A stretch of DNA of 64,000 nucleotides from Hymenobacter siberiensis (GCF_018967845.1 NZ_JAHLZZ010000001.1:4278001-4342000); one strand, 5' to 3'; counted from the first letter of the stretch, positions 25,391 through 35,902 are shown. Program-made: numbers and translations. Notes: generated by a model not told the origin, from the letters alone.

Positions 25391-25527
25391 GGAGCAAATC
25401 GTTCGCAGGTCTATCCCTATGGTTTCAAAATATCATTCTTGTATTTTGCAAAGAACGCACCCCAGCACCTGCTCCCACGGCGTAGTTGCAGAGTACAAGT
25501 TGGCTGCGCCATAGCTGCACCGTGGCC

Positions 25528-25560
25528 GGACCGTATCTGGACCCTATCTCGACCGTAGTC
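25528..25560 (+). repeat. Three tandem 11-bp units
   Basis: GGACCGTATCT, GGACCCTATCT and CGACCGTAGTC follow one another directly. Spacing of one helical turn would suit a protein-binding site, but no regulator is implicated. Confidence 0.5.
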
Positions 25561-25612
25561 GCCGTGAGGGCAAATTCAGTTTTTTACCTTGCTTTTATCT
25601 TAAAACAAAGCA

Positions 25613-25660
25613 AGCGGCGGACTGGCAGAATCTATGATTTTACCAGTCCGCCGCTTTTTT
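25613..25660. terminator. Hairpin terminator downstream of the UDP-glucuronate decarboxylase gene
   Basis: Perfect 13-bp GC-rich stem (25613-25625 with 25643-25655), loop of 17 nt, with six T on the plus-strand side and a T-rich tail (TTGCTTTGTTTT) on the minus-strand side. It would end minus-strand transcription from 25808. Confidence 0.8.
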
Positions 25661-25807
25661 AATTTGGTCTATATCGCTGCAACCTTAGCGTTGATACGTA
25701 GCAAAGGTAGCAACCCGGCCGTGCTTTACCGCACCTCATGCCTTTCGCCCGGCACCCATGTTACATTCAAAAAGACTATTAGCGGGGTTTCGGGCGCATT
25801 CCGCGCG

Positions 25808-26764
25808 TTACTTAACGTGCTCTTTAAAATACTCCAGCGTGCGGCGTAGGCCCTCGGCGCGGTCCACCTTAGGCTCCCAGCCCAGAATTTCTTTGGCTTT
25901 GGTAATGTCCGGGCGGCGCTTCATCGGGTCATTTTCGGGAAGGGCCTGGTAGGTGGGCTTGAACTCGACGCCGGTGAGGCGGGCAATTTCTTCGCCGAAC
26001 TCCTTGATGGTGATTTCATCGGGGTTGCCGATGTTCACGGGCATGTGGTAGTCGCTCAGCAGCAGGCGGTAAATACCTTCTACTAAGTCGTCCACGTAGC
26101 AGAACGAACGGGTCTGCATGCCGTCGCCGAACACGGTCAGGTTCTCGCCGCGCAGGGCCTGCGAGAGGAAAGCGGGCAACACGCGGCCGTCGTTGAGGCG
26201 CATACGCGGGCCGTAAGTATTGAAAATGCGAATAATGCGGGTTTCCAGACCGTGGTGGTTGTGGTAGGCCATGGTGATGGCTTCCTGGAAGCGCTTAGCC
26301 TCGTCGTAGCAGCCGCGGGGGCCAACGGGGTTCACGTTGCCGAAATACTCTTCCACCTGCGGGTGGATTTCGGGGTCACCGTAAACCTCTGAAGTACTGG
26401 CAATCAGCATGCGGGCCCCTTTCACGCGAGCTAGGCCCAGTAGGTTGTGCGTGCCGAGCGAGCCTACTTTCAGGGTCTGAATCGGAATCTTGAGGTAGTC
26501 AATCGGCGAGGCCGGCGAAGCGAAGTGCAGGATATAATCCAGCTTGCCGGGCACGAACACGAACTTACTCACATCGGCCTGATGAAACTCAAAATCGGGC
26601 CGGCCAAACAGATGCTCGATATTCTGGAGGGAACCCGTAATCAGGTTATCCATCGCCACCACATGGTAGCCCTCTTTCAGGAACCGGTCGCAGAGGTGTG
26701 AGCCCAGGAAACCGGCCCCGCCGGTGATGAGGACGCGCTTTTTTTCTTCGGAAGTATTGGTCAT
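25808..26764 (-). CDS. uxs: UDP-glucuronate decarboxylase (UDP-xylose synthase)
   Basis: 318 residues, normal length for soluble UXS. Rossmann loop GGAGFLGSH (15-23), serine/threonine in ASTSEVYGD, catalytic Y153-x3-K157 in GCYDEAKR, and the UXS-typical YNTYGPRM-like IFNTYGPRM and RSFCYVDDLVEG blocks. It converts UDP-glucuronate to UDP-xylose in the cytoplasm. The enzyme making its substrate, UDP-glucose 6-dehydrogenase, is the next gene upstream, separated by a long hairpin repeat. A 22-codon second copy of its 3' end lies at 25319-25390. Confidence 0.9.
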   Translation of the reverse strand: MTNTSEEKKRVLITGGAGFLGSHLCDRFLKEGYHVVAMDNLITGSLQNIEHLFGRPDFEFHQADVSKFVFVPGKLDYILHFASPASPIDYLKIPIQTLKVGSLGTHNLLGLARVKGARMLIASTSEVYGDPEIHPQVEEYFGNVNPVGPRGCYDEAKRFQEAITMAYHNHHGLETRIIRIFNTYGPRMRLNDGRVLPAFLSQALRGENLTVFGDGMQTRSFCYVDDLVEGIYRLLLSDYHMPVNIGNPDEITIKEFGEEIARLTGVEFKPTYQALPENDPMKRRPDITKAKEILGWEPKVDRAEGLRRTLEYFKEHVK

Positions 26765-26790
26765 AATATCGTTGTGAGGCCAAAAGAACG

Positions 26791-26878
26791 GTCATGCTGA
26801 GCGGAGCCGAAGCATCTCTACCGCAATAGTAAATGAATACTCTCGCAGTAGAGATGCTTCGGCTCCGCTCAGCATGAC
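26791..26878. repeat. Long hairpin repeat (core family B)
   Basis: Two perfect 31-bp arms (26791-26821 and 26848-26878) around a 26-nt loop. The arm begins GTCATGCTGAGCGGAGCC, the core shared with hairpins at 53416, 56017, 62282 and 63943. It lies between the two UDP-sugar genes and could act as a terminator or mRNA processing site. Confidence 0.92.
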
Positions 26879-26905
26879 GGGCTATCTAGGTCCATTATCA
26901 AAAAA

Positions 26906-28246
26906 TTAAGCAGCCGGCTCCTTATGGTCGGTTTTGATGCCGATGCAGTGGTACACGAAGCCCAGCTCTTTCATTTCGGCGGGCTCGTAAATGTTTCGGC
27001 CGTCGAAAATGACCTGCTGCTTCATCAGGCGCGACACTACTTTGAAGTTGGGCACCCGGAATTCGGGCCATTCCGTCACGATGAGCAGGGCGTCGGCATC
27101 AATCAGCGCATCGAACTCGTCCTTGGCGTAGGTGATGCTGTCACCAAGCGAGTGCTTGGCTTCGGGCATGGCCACGGGGTCGTAGGCCGTGACAGTGCAG
27201 CCGGCGGCCAGCAGTTTCTCAATGATAACCAGTGAGGGTGCTTCGCGCATGTCGTCGGTCTTGGGCTTGAAGGATAGACCCCAGATGGCAATTTTCAGGC
27301 CGCGCAGGTCGCCGCCGAAGTGCTTGCTGACCTTGTTGAAAAGCACCGATTTCTGGTCTTCATTCACGCTTTCCACGGCGCGGAGCACCTGCATGTCGTA
27401 GCCATTTTCCTGGGCGGTTTTGATGAGCGCCTTCACGTCCTTGGGGAAGCAGGAGCCGCCGTAGCCGATGCCGGGGTAGATGAACTTGGTGCCGATGCGG
27501 GCATCGGAGCCGATGCCGCGGCGCACCATGTTCACGTCGGCCCCCATGATTTCGCACAGGTTAGCAACGTCGTTCATGAAGCTTATTTTGGTGGCCAGCA
27601 TGGAGTTAGCCGCATATTTTGTCATTTCGGCCGACGGAATATCCATGAAAATAATCGGGTGGCCGTTGAGCAGGAAAGGCTTGTAGAGACGACTCATCAC
27701 TTCCTCGGCGCGCTCCGAAGCGATGCCGACTACAATGCGGTCGGGTTTCAGGAAGTCGTCGATGGCAGCCCCTTCCTTCAGGAATTCGGGGTTGGAAGCG
27801 ACGTCAAACTCGATGTCGGCGTTGCGGGTAGCCAGAGCTTTCGCGAGCTCGGCACGCACTTTGGCGGCCGTACCCACGGGCACCGTGCTTTTCGTAACGA
27901 TGACGCAATAGTTGTTCATGTGCTCGCCGATGCCTTTGGCTACGGCCAGCACGTATTTCAGGTCGGCCGAGCCGTCTTCGCCGGGAGGAGTGCCCACGGC
28001 AATAAAGGCCACGTCGCAGTCCTTGATGGCTTCAGCCAGGTTGGTAGAGAAGTGCAACCGCCCTTTTTCCACGTTGCGGGTCACCATTTCTTCCAGGCCC
28101 GGCTCGTAAATCGGGAGAATGCCCTGGTGGAGATTGTCAATCTTTTTCTGGTCGATATCAATGCACGTTACCTCGATGCCCACTTCGGCAAAGCACGTAC
28201 CCGTTACCAAACCGACGTAACCGGTGCCTACAACTGCTATTTTCAT
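26906..28246 (-). CDS. ugd: UDP-glucose 6-dehydrogenase
   Basis: 446 residues. NAD-binding start MKIAVVGTGYVGLVTGTCFAE, the TKSTVPVGT strand, EFLKEGAA, and the catalytic cysteine C266 in GYGGSCFPKD. It oxidises UDP-glucose twice to UDP-glucuronate, here supplying the decarboxylase downstream and possibly glucuronosyl residues of the glycan. Full length and intact. A promoter with a good -7 box lies just upstream (28284-28317). Confidence 0.95.
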   Translation of the reverse strand: MKIAVVGTGYVGLVTGTCFAEVGIEVTCIDIDQKKIDNLHQGILPIYEPGLEEMVTRNVEKGRLHFSTNLAEAIKDCDVAFIAVGTPPGEDGSADLKYVLAVAKGIGEHMNNYCVIVTKSTVPVGTAAKVRAELAKALATRNADIEFDVASNPEFLKEGAAIDDFLKPDRIVVGIASERAEEVMSRLYKPFLLNGHPIIFMDIPSAEMTKYAANSMLATKISFMNDVANLCEIMGADVNMVRRGIGSDARIGTKFIYPGIGYGGSCFPKDVKALIKTAQENGYDMQVLRAVESVNEDQKSVLFNKVSKHFGGDLRGLKIAIWGLSFKPKTDDMREAPSLVIIEKLLAAGCTVTAYDPVAMPEAKHSLGDSITYAKDEFDALIDADALLIVTEWPEFRVPNFKVVSRLMKQQVIFDGRNIYEPAEMKELGFVYHCIGIKTDHKEPAA

Positions 28247-28283
28247 AAGATGCGGAATGCGCAGAGATTAATAATTAATTGAG

Positions 28284-28317
28284 CAAATTTAGGCCTTTAC
28301 GGCCCACTCCACCGAAA
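28284..28317 (-). promoter_or_regulatory. Probable promoter of ugd
   Basis: On the minus strand TAAATTTG (28284-28291) matches the TAnnTTTG -7 box, and TTTCG (28313-28317) lies 21 nt upstream where TTTG is expected. The ATG is 37 nt downstream of the -7 box. Confidence 0.55.
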
Positions 28318-28389
28318 CCCCCTGCCACCGCTTAGCCTCATGCCAAAGAATAAGCAGGATAATATTATCCTAAAACCACTGATTACAAG

Positions 28390-29964
28390 TTAATTATCAC
28401 TTGTTACAATCTGAAAATCAACTTCATGATTTTGCAGAATAGTCCGCTGCCGGGCGCTGTGGCCTTCAAATTGGTATGCCGGGTACTTCATAAAGTAAGG
28501 CACATCGGCCACAACTTTTCCGGGGCGCAGATGCGCGGGACGGTAACAGGTGACGGGATAGAGGTAAGCGAAATTCAGTAGTTGAAAAGCGGGCGTAGAG
28601 TCCTTTTGCGTTAGCTGGCTGCGGAGGCGCGGACCGAATAGCCGGTAGGCCATCAGGTCCTCGTCGCACACACTCACCGGGCTGGCGGTAATCTGCTGGT
28701 AATCAAAGATGCCCGCCCGGTACGCGACATCGCAGGGATAATCGACGGCCAGGTAGCGGACCAGGAAAACCCCGAAATGCCCTAAAGCAATGCTACCACT
28801 ACCCCAATAGAGCCAGGCGCGGGACTGCACCATGCGGCCAGCGGCGCGCAACGCCACCAGCGCGCCCATGATGATGAAGGGCACAAAAAAGTGCAGCGTA
28901 CGGCCATAAAACACCAACTTATGACCCACCTGCACCACCAAGGCATAGCCCAGCCAGACCAGAAAAACGGCCGTGAGCAGGCGCGCCAGCCCTCGTTCAG
29001 CACCGGAAACATTGGCTGATGAATATAACCGCACACTAAGCCCCAACCCCACCCCGAACAACACCAGTAGGCTTATACCGAGCCAGCCTTCCACCTGCCG
29101 GAAGTAGCTGCCAATGAAGATAAACCCCTCATCAAAGCTGCCCTGCGTAACCGTAGTAGCGATGTAGCGGCTGCTGGCCCAGTACGAAGTATGGCCCAGC
29201 CGCGCCAAGCCTTCAAAAGCCAATAGCACCACCAGAAGGCCGGCCAGCTGCATAACAGCAAGTTTTATAGAACGCGGCCAATCATTGCTCTTACCCCCAA
29301 AACCAGCCAGCAACACCAGCGCCATTAAGAGTATAGGGCCCATGAAGTAGCCGGGATAAATGGCATAGCTGAGGCCACCCAGCAGCCCTATCAGCGCCTG
29401 AAGCCTGTAGCTGACGGCCGCTTTAGGCCGAAGCAGCACCAAAAGCGCCAGTAAAAAGAAGAGCAGCGAATGGTCGTAGGGCAGCAGGTGGCGCAGATAG
29501 AGGTTGGTATTTACCAGGCTCGAATACAGCGCGAGGCCCAGCAACGCCAGGCCGACACTGAAAAAGCGGCGGTAGATATGGTATAGCAGCAGCGCATTCA
29601 AACTCACGATGAGCACGTTGAACGCCTGCGGTACTTGCAGCGAGGGCGGGGCATTGGGGTTCAGGTCAAAGACCAGCAGCAGGATGGCCTGGCCCAGGCC
29701 CGGAATAGCCCGCCAGATGCCGTCGCCGGGCCGGGCCCCCATGGAGTTTATATAGCGCAGAAACTCCTGCCCGTGGCCTTCGCTAAGGGCACGCAGGCCC
29801 AGCATGGCGTTGACGTAGCGCGACTCATCTACAAAAGCCATGGTGCCCTTTCCAATCAGGCTGAGGCGCGCCAGCGTGACCAGCACGCCAACCAAAAGGG
29901 CCAGCCGTTGCGGCCGGCCCACCTGGTGCCACCAATGGCGCACGCGCCAGAGCATATTCGCCAT
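28390..29964 (-). CDS. GT-C-like polytopic membrane protein (ArnT/PMT-type glycosyltransferase candidate)
   Basis: 524 residues from the ATG at 29964, 7 bases after the stop of the asparagine synthetase gene; the longer frame lies inside that gene. About 11-12 hydrophobic segments. Near the end of the first one is MAFVDESRYVNAM, whose D-E pair in the first periplasmic loop resembles the catalytic acidic pair of lipid-linked GT-C transferases such as ArnT. No clear family was recognised beyond this. It may transfer a sugar from a polyprenyl-phosphate donor (perhaps that made by 21823) outside the inner membrane; this is inference. Co-transcribed with asparagine synthetase. Confidence 0.6.
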   Translation of the reverse strand: MANMLWRVRHWWHQVGRPQRLALLVGVLVTLARLSLIGKGTMAFVDESRYVNAMLGLRALSEGHGQEFLRYINSMGARPGDGIWRAIPGLGQAILLLVFDLNPNAPPSLQVPQAFNVLIVSLNALLLYHIYRRFFSVGLALLGLALYSSLVNTNLYLRHLLPYDHSLLFFLLALLVLLRPKAAVSYRLQALIGLLGGLSYAIYPGYFMGPILLMALVLLAGFGGKSNDWPRSIKLAVMQLAGLLVVLLAFEGLARLGHTSYWASSRYIATTVTQGSFDEGFIFIGSYFRQVEGWLGISLLVLFGVGLGLSVRLYSSANVSGAERGLARLLTAVFLVWLGYALVVQVGHKLVFYGRTLHFFVPFIIMGALVALRAAGRMVQSRAWLYWGSGSIALGHFGVFLVRYLAVDYPCDVAYRAGIFDYQQITASPVSVCDEDLMAYRLFGPRLRSQLTQKDSTPAFQLLNFAYLYPVTCYRPAHLRPGKVVADVPYFMKYPAYQFEGHSARQRTILQNHEVDFQIVTSDN

Positions 29965-29971
29965 CAGCGGA

Positions 29972-31876
29972 TTAGGCCATGTACTGCTTCCACCATGTCT
30001 GGAACACGATGAGGCCCCAGATGCGGGCGTGCACGTCGCCGGGGCTGCGCGAAAACAGCTGCGTTTTGAGGGCGCGGATGGCCTGCACGTCGAAAATGCC
30101 CTGGGCTTCGATGAAATCATCGCGCAGCAGGTCATCCTCAATCAGGCTGCGCAGCTCGCCGCGCATCCATTTCAGCAGGGGCACTTCGAAGCCGTGCTTA
30201 GGACGGTCGTAGAGCTCAACGGGCAGCTCGGCGCGGAAGGCATCCTGCACGATGCGCTTCTTCATCGTGGCGTCGACCTTGCTGGTGACGGGGATGGAGA
30301 AGGCGAAATCGACCACTTTGTAGTCGAGGAAGGGCGTGCGCACTTCCAGCGAGTTAGCCATGCTCATCAGGTCCACTTTCGTGAGCATGTCGTAAGGCAG
30401 CACCAGGTTCATGTCGGTGAGCAGCACCTCGTTGAGGTCGCCATCGGCGTGCAGGTGCTCCAGAATGTCCTTGCGGCGCTTGGCGGCGGCTTTTTTGCCC
30501 ACTTTGCGGCGGCTGGCGGCGCTGAGCAGGGTGTTGGCATCGGTGGCCGAGGCGAAGCTGGCCCAGTCCCAGTACCGGTCTTTCACGCCGGCAGTCATAC
30601 CGCGTGAAAAGCGCTGGAGCTGCCGCACGCGGTTACCGAAGAAGCTATTGCGCGACTTGGGCAGGGCGTCCCACACGAAGCCCAGGGCCGTGACGGCCTC
30701 GGCCTTCACGCCGCCCTGACGCACCTTGAACTCGCCCATGTGCTTGTTGTAGCCGCCGAACATCTCGTCGGCTCCGTCGCCGCTCAGGGCCACGGTGACG
30801 TGCTGGCGGGTGCGCTGGCTGAGGATGTACACGGCCAGAGCCGAGGAGTCGGCAAATGGCTCATCGAGGTAGTCCAACATGCTGTGGATGTGCTCGTAGA
30901 GGTCGTCGTTGGTGAGCGAGAAAACCGTGTGGTTGGTCTTGTGGCGGGCGGCCACGAGGTTGGCATACTTGGTTTCGTCGAAGAAGGGCTCGTCTTTGAA
31001 GCCGATGCTGAACGTGTTGAGGTGCGGCGTGTGGCGGGCGGCCAGCGCGGTAATCACGCTGGAGTCGATGCCGCCGCTGAGGAAGGCGCCGAGGGGCACG
31101 TCGGCCACGAGGCGGCGCTGCACGGCCCCGTCCATCAGGTCGACCAGCTTGTGCTGCTGCTGCTCGTAGGTGAGCTTGTTTTTGGCGACTTTTTTGGGAT
31201 CGTAGGGGATTTTATACCACGCCTTGCCCACCACCTTGTTATTCTTGATATACAGGTAGTGGCCGGGCAGCATCTTCTTCACGCCCTTGAAAATACTGGC
31301 GGGGCCGGGAATGTAGTTGAGCTGCAAATACTGGCTCAGGGCCACGAAATCAAGCTTGCGCGGCACACCCAGGGCCATCATGGACTTCATCTCCGAAGCC
31401 AGAAACAGCTTGTCCTCGTCGCGGTAGATGAGCAGGGGCTTCACGCCGTACCGGTCGCGGGCGATGAGCAGCGAATTTTCCTCCTTATCGTAGATGGAGA
31501 AGGCAAAAAAGCCGTTCAGCTTTTTGATAAAGCTGCGGCCCTCGGTGATGTAGAGCTGGAGAATAACCTCCGTATCGGTCTGGGAATGAAAGGTACAGCC
31601 GCGCTTAATCAGCTTTTCGCGTAGCTCGCGGTAGTTGAAAATCTCGCCGTTGAAGACAATGGTATAGCGCCCCGACGCGTCGGTCATCGGCTGGTTGCCG
31701 TCGGCCGAAAGGTCGAGGATGGCCAGCCGGCGGAAGCCCAGACCGCATTGGTCGTAGACGAAGTGACCCTCCGAGTCAGGGCCGCGGCGAATGATGGCGT
31801 CGGTAGACGCTTGCAGGTTGGCCAGCGACTGACGACCTGTTTCCGTAAAGGCAAATACTCCAGTTATTCCACACAT
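29972..31876 (-). CDS. asnB: Asparagine synthetase (glutamine-hydrolysing)
   Basis: 634 residues from the ATG at 31876 (MCGITGVF). Removal of Met exposes the N-terminal nucleophile Cys of the class II glutamine amidotransferase domain (1 to about 210). The synthetase domain has the SGGIDSS pyrophosphatase loop, LSGDGADEMFGGYNKH and a conserved SMANSLEVRTPFLD block. The long AsnB form found in exopolysaccharide loci may amidate a sugar acid (uronate) rather than aspartate; in a locus that makes UDP-glucuronate this deserves thought (inference). The annotation frame can extend to 32014, but MCGITG fixes the start. Coupled to the membrane protein downstream. Confidence 0.9.
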   Translation of the reverse strand: MCGITGVFAFTETGRQSLANLQASTDAIIRRGPDSEGHFVYDQCGLGFRRLAILDLSADGNQPMTDASGRYTIVFNGEIFNYRELREKLIKRGCTFHSQTDTEVILQLYITEGRSFIKKLNGFFAFSIYDKEENSLLIARDRYGVKPLLIYRDEDKLFLASEMKSMMALGVPRKLDFVALSQYLQLNYIPGPASIFKGVKKMLPGHYLYIKNNKVVGKAWYKIPYDPKKVAKNKLTYEQQQHKLVDLMDGAVQRRLVADVPLGAFLSGGIDSSVITALAARHTPHLNTFSIGFKDEPFFDETKYANLVAARHKTNHTVFSLTNDDLYEHIHSMLDYLDEPFADSSALAVYILSQRTRQHVTVALSGDGADEMFGGYNKHMGEFKVRQGGVKAEAVTALGFVWDALPKSRNSFFGNRVRQLQRFSRGMTAGVKDRYWDWASFASATDANTLLSAASRRKVGKKAAAKRRKDILEHLHADGDLNEVLLTDMNLVLPYDMLTKVDLMSMANSLEVRTPFLDYKVVDFAFSIPVTSKVDATMKKRIVQDAFRAELPVELYDRPKHGFEVPLLKWMRGELRSLIEDDLLRDDFIEAQGIFDVQAIRALKTQLFSRSPGDVHARIWGLIVFQTWWKQYMA

Positions 31877-31885
31877 AGTCGCCCG

Positions 31886-31893
31886 CAAAAGTA
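31886..31893 (-). promoter_or_regulatory. -7 element of the asnB promoter
   Basis: On the minus strand TACTTTTG, 9 nt before the asnB ATG, matches TAnnTTTG. The transcript would have an extremely short or no leader. No good -33 match is visible. Confidence 0.45.
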
Positions 31894-32084
31894 CGACCCC
31901 GCAACCTAAAGGCCAGCCTCGTGGTATTGTCTGAACGGCGGATTTATTGGATTCAATGAATTTCGCGGATTTTGTGGGCGAACCTGCCTTTGATTCGGCC
32001 TTTCTAAAAAACATTATTCCCCACCGCCAGGCGGACTACTCCTCCCCTTGCACCGGTTAATCAACCATTCTTTCAGCCCTCCCC

Positions 32085-32519
32085 ATGGACATCAACGAGC
32101 AATTTCAGGCCGCTACCCAGCAAGTAAACAACCTCCCCGGCGACGTGGCCGCCCAGCACATGACCGAGCTTTACGACTTGTATAAGCAGGCCACCGAAGG
32201 CGACGTCAACATGAAAAGTGACGAAGTAGACGCCACCGCCGCCGACCAAGCCAATGGTCCCGCCGGCCTCTCGCAGGCCCAGTGGGACTCCTGGAACCAG
32301 TTTAAAGGTGTTTCGGAAGAAGAAGCCAAGCAGCGCTACATCGCCAAAACGGCCGAAATAACCGGTGCCGCCAAAACGGCCACGGAAGCCAGCGAAGTAC
32401 CCACCGACAGCCAGACCGGTGCCCCCAGCACCACCGACCACGGCGGGCTGCGCGGCGATATCAAGGCCGGCACGCCTTATGGCGGCGAGGATAAGCTGAA
32501 AGACCAGCAGGCGAAATAA
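32085..32519 (+). CDS. Acyl-CoA-binding protein family, with C-terminal extension
   Basis: 144 residues. Residues 1-90 follow the ACBP pattern: LYDLYKQATEGDVN (the Y-x-L-Y-K-Q-A-T-x-G-D signature), WDSWNQFKGVSEEEAKQRYIAK. The Tyr, Lys and second Tyr that contact the CoA moiety are present. The last 50 residues are low-complexity, rich in Thr, Ala and Gly, and not part of the fold. The protein binds long-chain acyl-CoA esters in the cytoplasm. Free-standing gene with its own terminator; the insert between the YKQAT and WDSW blocks is a little longer than usual. Confidence 0.82.
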   Translation: MDINEQFQAATQQVNNLPGDVAAQHMTELYDLYKQATEGDVNMKSDEVDATAADQANGPAGLSQAQWDSWNQFKGVSEEEAKQRYIAKTAEITGAAKTATEASEVPTDSQTGAPSTTDHGGLRGDIKAGTPYGGEDKLKDQQAK

Positions 32520-32564
32520 GCTGCTCTATTAAAAGGGTATCACCCTCATCCTATTGGTATAGCG

Positions 32565-32597
32565 AAAGCCAGTTCCTCACGGGACTGGCTTTTGTTT
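32565..32597 (+). terminator. Rho-independent terminator after the ACBP gene
   Basis: 12-bp stem with one G-U pair (32565-32576 with 32581-32592), 4-nt loop, followed by TTTGTTTTG. Confidence 0.8.
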
Positions 32598-32720
32598 TGA
32601 CCCGAAAACGCCCGGCCAGAAACTTGTTGGTACAGCGATAGTTGTCGGGCTCCCGGCGGGCAGTATTATTGCCACCCGGCGGCAGCTGGCCGCTACTCCC
32701 CTACTCTGTTTTTGCGCTTT

Positions 32721-34376
32721 ATGGACCGTCGACTTTTCCTCAACCAAAGTACCCGCGTGGCCCTTACGGCTGCCCTCCTGCCCGCCGTGGCCTGCCAGAC
32801 TACTCCCGACAAGCCCACCACTGATGCGCCCGCCGGCGCTCCGGCGGCGGAAACAACAGCTGGCACCGGTGTGGCCGACAATTTCGAGCTGCAGGAGCTG
32901 ACCGTGGCCGATTTGCAGGACCGCATGGTCAAAGGCGCCGAAACCGCCCGCAGCCTGAGCGAAAAATACCTGGCCCGCATCAAGGCCCTGAACGAGGCCG
33001 GACCGATGCTGCGCGCCGTCATCGAAACCAACCCCGATGCCCTGACCATTGCCGACGGCCTCGATAAGGAGCGCAAGGCCGGCAAGCTGCGCGGCCCGCT
33101 GCACGGCATTCCGGTCCTTATTAAGGACAACATTGATAGCGGCGACCAGATGATGACCACAGCCGGAGCGGCGGCACTCATTGGGCACAAAGCGAAGCAG
33201 GATGCTTTCATCGTGCAGAAGCTACGGGCCGCCGGGGCCGTGCTGCTGGGCAAAACCAACCTGAGCGAATGGGCTAATTTCCGGTCTTCGCACTCGGTGA
33301 GCGGCTGGAGCAGCCGGGGTCGCCAAACACGTAACCCCTACGCGCTGGACCGCAGCACCAGCGGCAGCAGCTCGGGCTCAGGGGCCGCAGCATCGGCCAA
33401 TTTGTGTGCCGTGGCCATTGGGACCGAGACGGATGGCTCGGTGGTATCGCCGGCGGCGGTGAATGGCCTGGTGGGCCTCAAACCCACGGTGGGCCTGTTG
33501 AGCCGCAGCGGCATCATCCCGATTTCGAGCACGCAGGATACGGCCGGCCCCATGGCCCGCACCGTGCGCGACGCGGCTATCCTGCTGGGCGCGCTGGCCG
33601 GCCCCGACCCCGCCGACCCGGCCCGGCTGCCCATTCCCCAGGGCAATCTGACCGACTACACGGCTTTTCTCAAGCCGGATGCGCTGAAAGGCCAGCGCCT
33701 GGGCGTGGAAAAATCCCACCTCAACGGCCCGCCCGCCGTGGCTGCCCTGCTGAAAGAAGCCGTGGCCGCGCTAAAGGCCCAGGGCGCCACCATTGTAGAA
33801 GTAGAGCTGAACAAGCTGGTGAACCCGCTGGGCGAGGCCGAATTTGATGTGCTGCTCTATGAATTCAAGGACGGTGTGAATAAATACCTGGCCAACGCTG
33901 GGGCCAGCATGAAAAATCTGGCCGATGTCATCGCCTACAACAAGGCCCACGCCGCCGAGGCCATGCCGTTCTTCCAGCAGGAAACCCTCATTCGGGCCGA
34001 AGCTACCGACGGGCTGAATAACCCCAAATACAAGGCTGCCGTGCAAAAAACCGTGACCGGAGCCCGCCAGGCCATCGACGGCCTGCTGAAAACCCAGCAG
34101 CTCAACGCCATTATCGGCGTGACCACCGGCCCGGCCTGGTGCATCGACTGGGTGAACGGCGATTACTCGACGGGCGTCGATTTTTCGTCGCCGGCGGCCA
34201 TGGCGGGCTACCCGCACCTCACCGTGCCCATGGGGCAGGTACTGGGCCTGCCGGTGGGCCTGTCGTTTGTGGGGTCGGCTTATCAGGAAGGGCTGCTGTT
34301 GGCGCTGGGCTATGCCTATGAGCAGGCCACGCACAAGCGGGCAGCTCCAAAGCTTTTACCGACGGTGCAGGCGTAA
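32721..34376 (+). CDS. Amidase signature family enzyme, exported lipoprotein
   Basis: 551 residues from the ATG at 32721; an ATG three codons upstream (32712) is possible. The N-terminus MDRRLFLNQSTRVALTAALLPAVAC has twin arginines and a lipobox ending at Cys25, so it is probably a Tat- or Sec-exported lipoprotein. The amidase triad is visible: K135 (VLIKDNID), a serine of the GSSSGSG loop (about S216) and the nucleophile S240 in GTETDGSVVSPA. It hydrolyses amide bonds; the substrate is unknown, but periplasmic members act on peptides or small amides. Not GatA, which is cytoplasmic and paired with GatB/C. Confidence 0.88.
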   Translation: MDRRLFLNQSTRVALTAALLPAVACQTTPDKPTTDAPAGAPAAETTAGTGVADNFELQELTVADLQDRMVKGAETARSLSEKYLARIKALNEAGPMLRAVIETNPDALTIADGLDKERKAGKLRGPLHGIPVLIKDNIDSGDQMMTTAGAAALIGHKAKQDAFIVQKLRAAGAVLLGKTNLSEWANFRSSHSVSGWSSRGRQTRNPYALDRSTSGSSSGSGAAASANLCAVAIGTETDGSVVSPAAVNGLVGLKPTVGLLSRSGIIPISSTQDTAGPMARTVRDAAILLGALAGPDPADPARLPIPQGNLTDYTAFLKPDALKGQRLGVEKSHLNGPPAVAALLKEAVAALKAQGATIVEVELNKLVNPLGEAEFDVLLYEFKDGVNKYLANAGASMKNLADVIAYNKAHAAEAMPFFQQETLIRAEATDGLNNPKYKAAVQKTVTGARQAIDGLLKTQQLNAIIGVTTGPAWCIDWVNGDYSTGVDFSSPAAMAGYPHLTVPMGQVLGLPVGLSFVGSAYQEGLLLALGYAYEQATHKRAAPKLLPTVQA

Positions 34377-34393
34377 AGCTCTTGTAATGAGAA

Positions 34394-34440
34394 GTAAACG
34401 CCTGTCATCCTTCGCTACGCTCAGGATGACAGGCGTTTAC
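34394..34440. terminator. Hairpin between convergent genes
   Basis: Perfect 17-bp stem (34394-34410 with 34424-34440) and 13-nt loop TTCGCTACGCTCA. It lacks a T-tract; it looks like a short relative of the hairpin repeats, placed between the amidase and the oxidase genes. Confidence 0.7.
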
Positions 34441-34450
34441 TATCAAGATG

Positions 34451-35872
<1,422 letters not shown>

Positions 35873-35902
35873 GAGCGGTAAAGCTAGAAAGGCCGTGTAA
35901 AC

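Larger units (their letters stand above)
25391..25807. other. Gene-free stretch between the ketoisomerase operon and the decarboxylase gene
   Basis: About 420 bases without a credible gene. It holds three near-identical 11-bp units (25528-25560) and a strong hairpin terminator (25613-25655). Nothing else is recognisable. Confidence 0.6.

Noticed and set aside
30740..31624. 294-residue plus-strand open frame
   Set aside because: Antisense of asnB; composition rich in His/Gly/Val typical of a shadow frame.
28390..32014. Longer start sites for the membrane protein (30141) and asnB (32014)
   Set aside because: The first lies inside asnB in another frame; the second adds residues before the obligatory N-terminal MCGITG.
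32085..32519. General stress-type small protein
   Set aside because: The YKQATEGDVN and WDSWNQFKG blocks fit acyl-CoA-binding protein much better.
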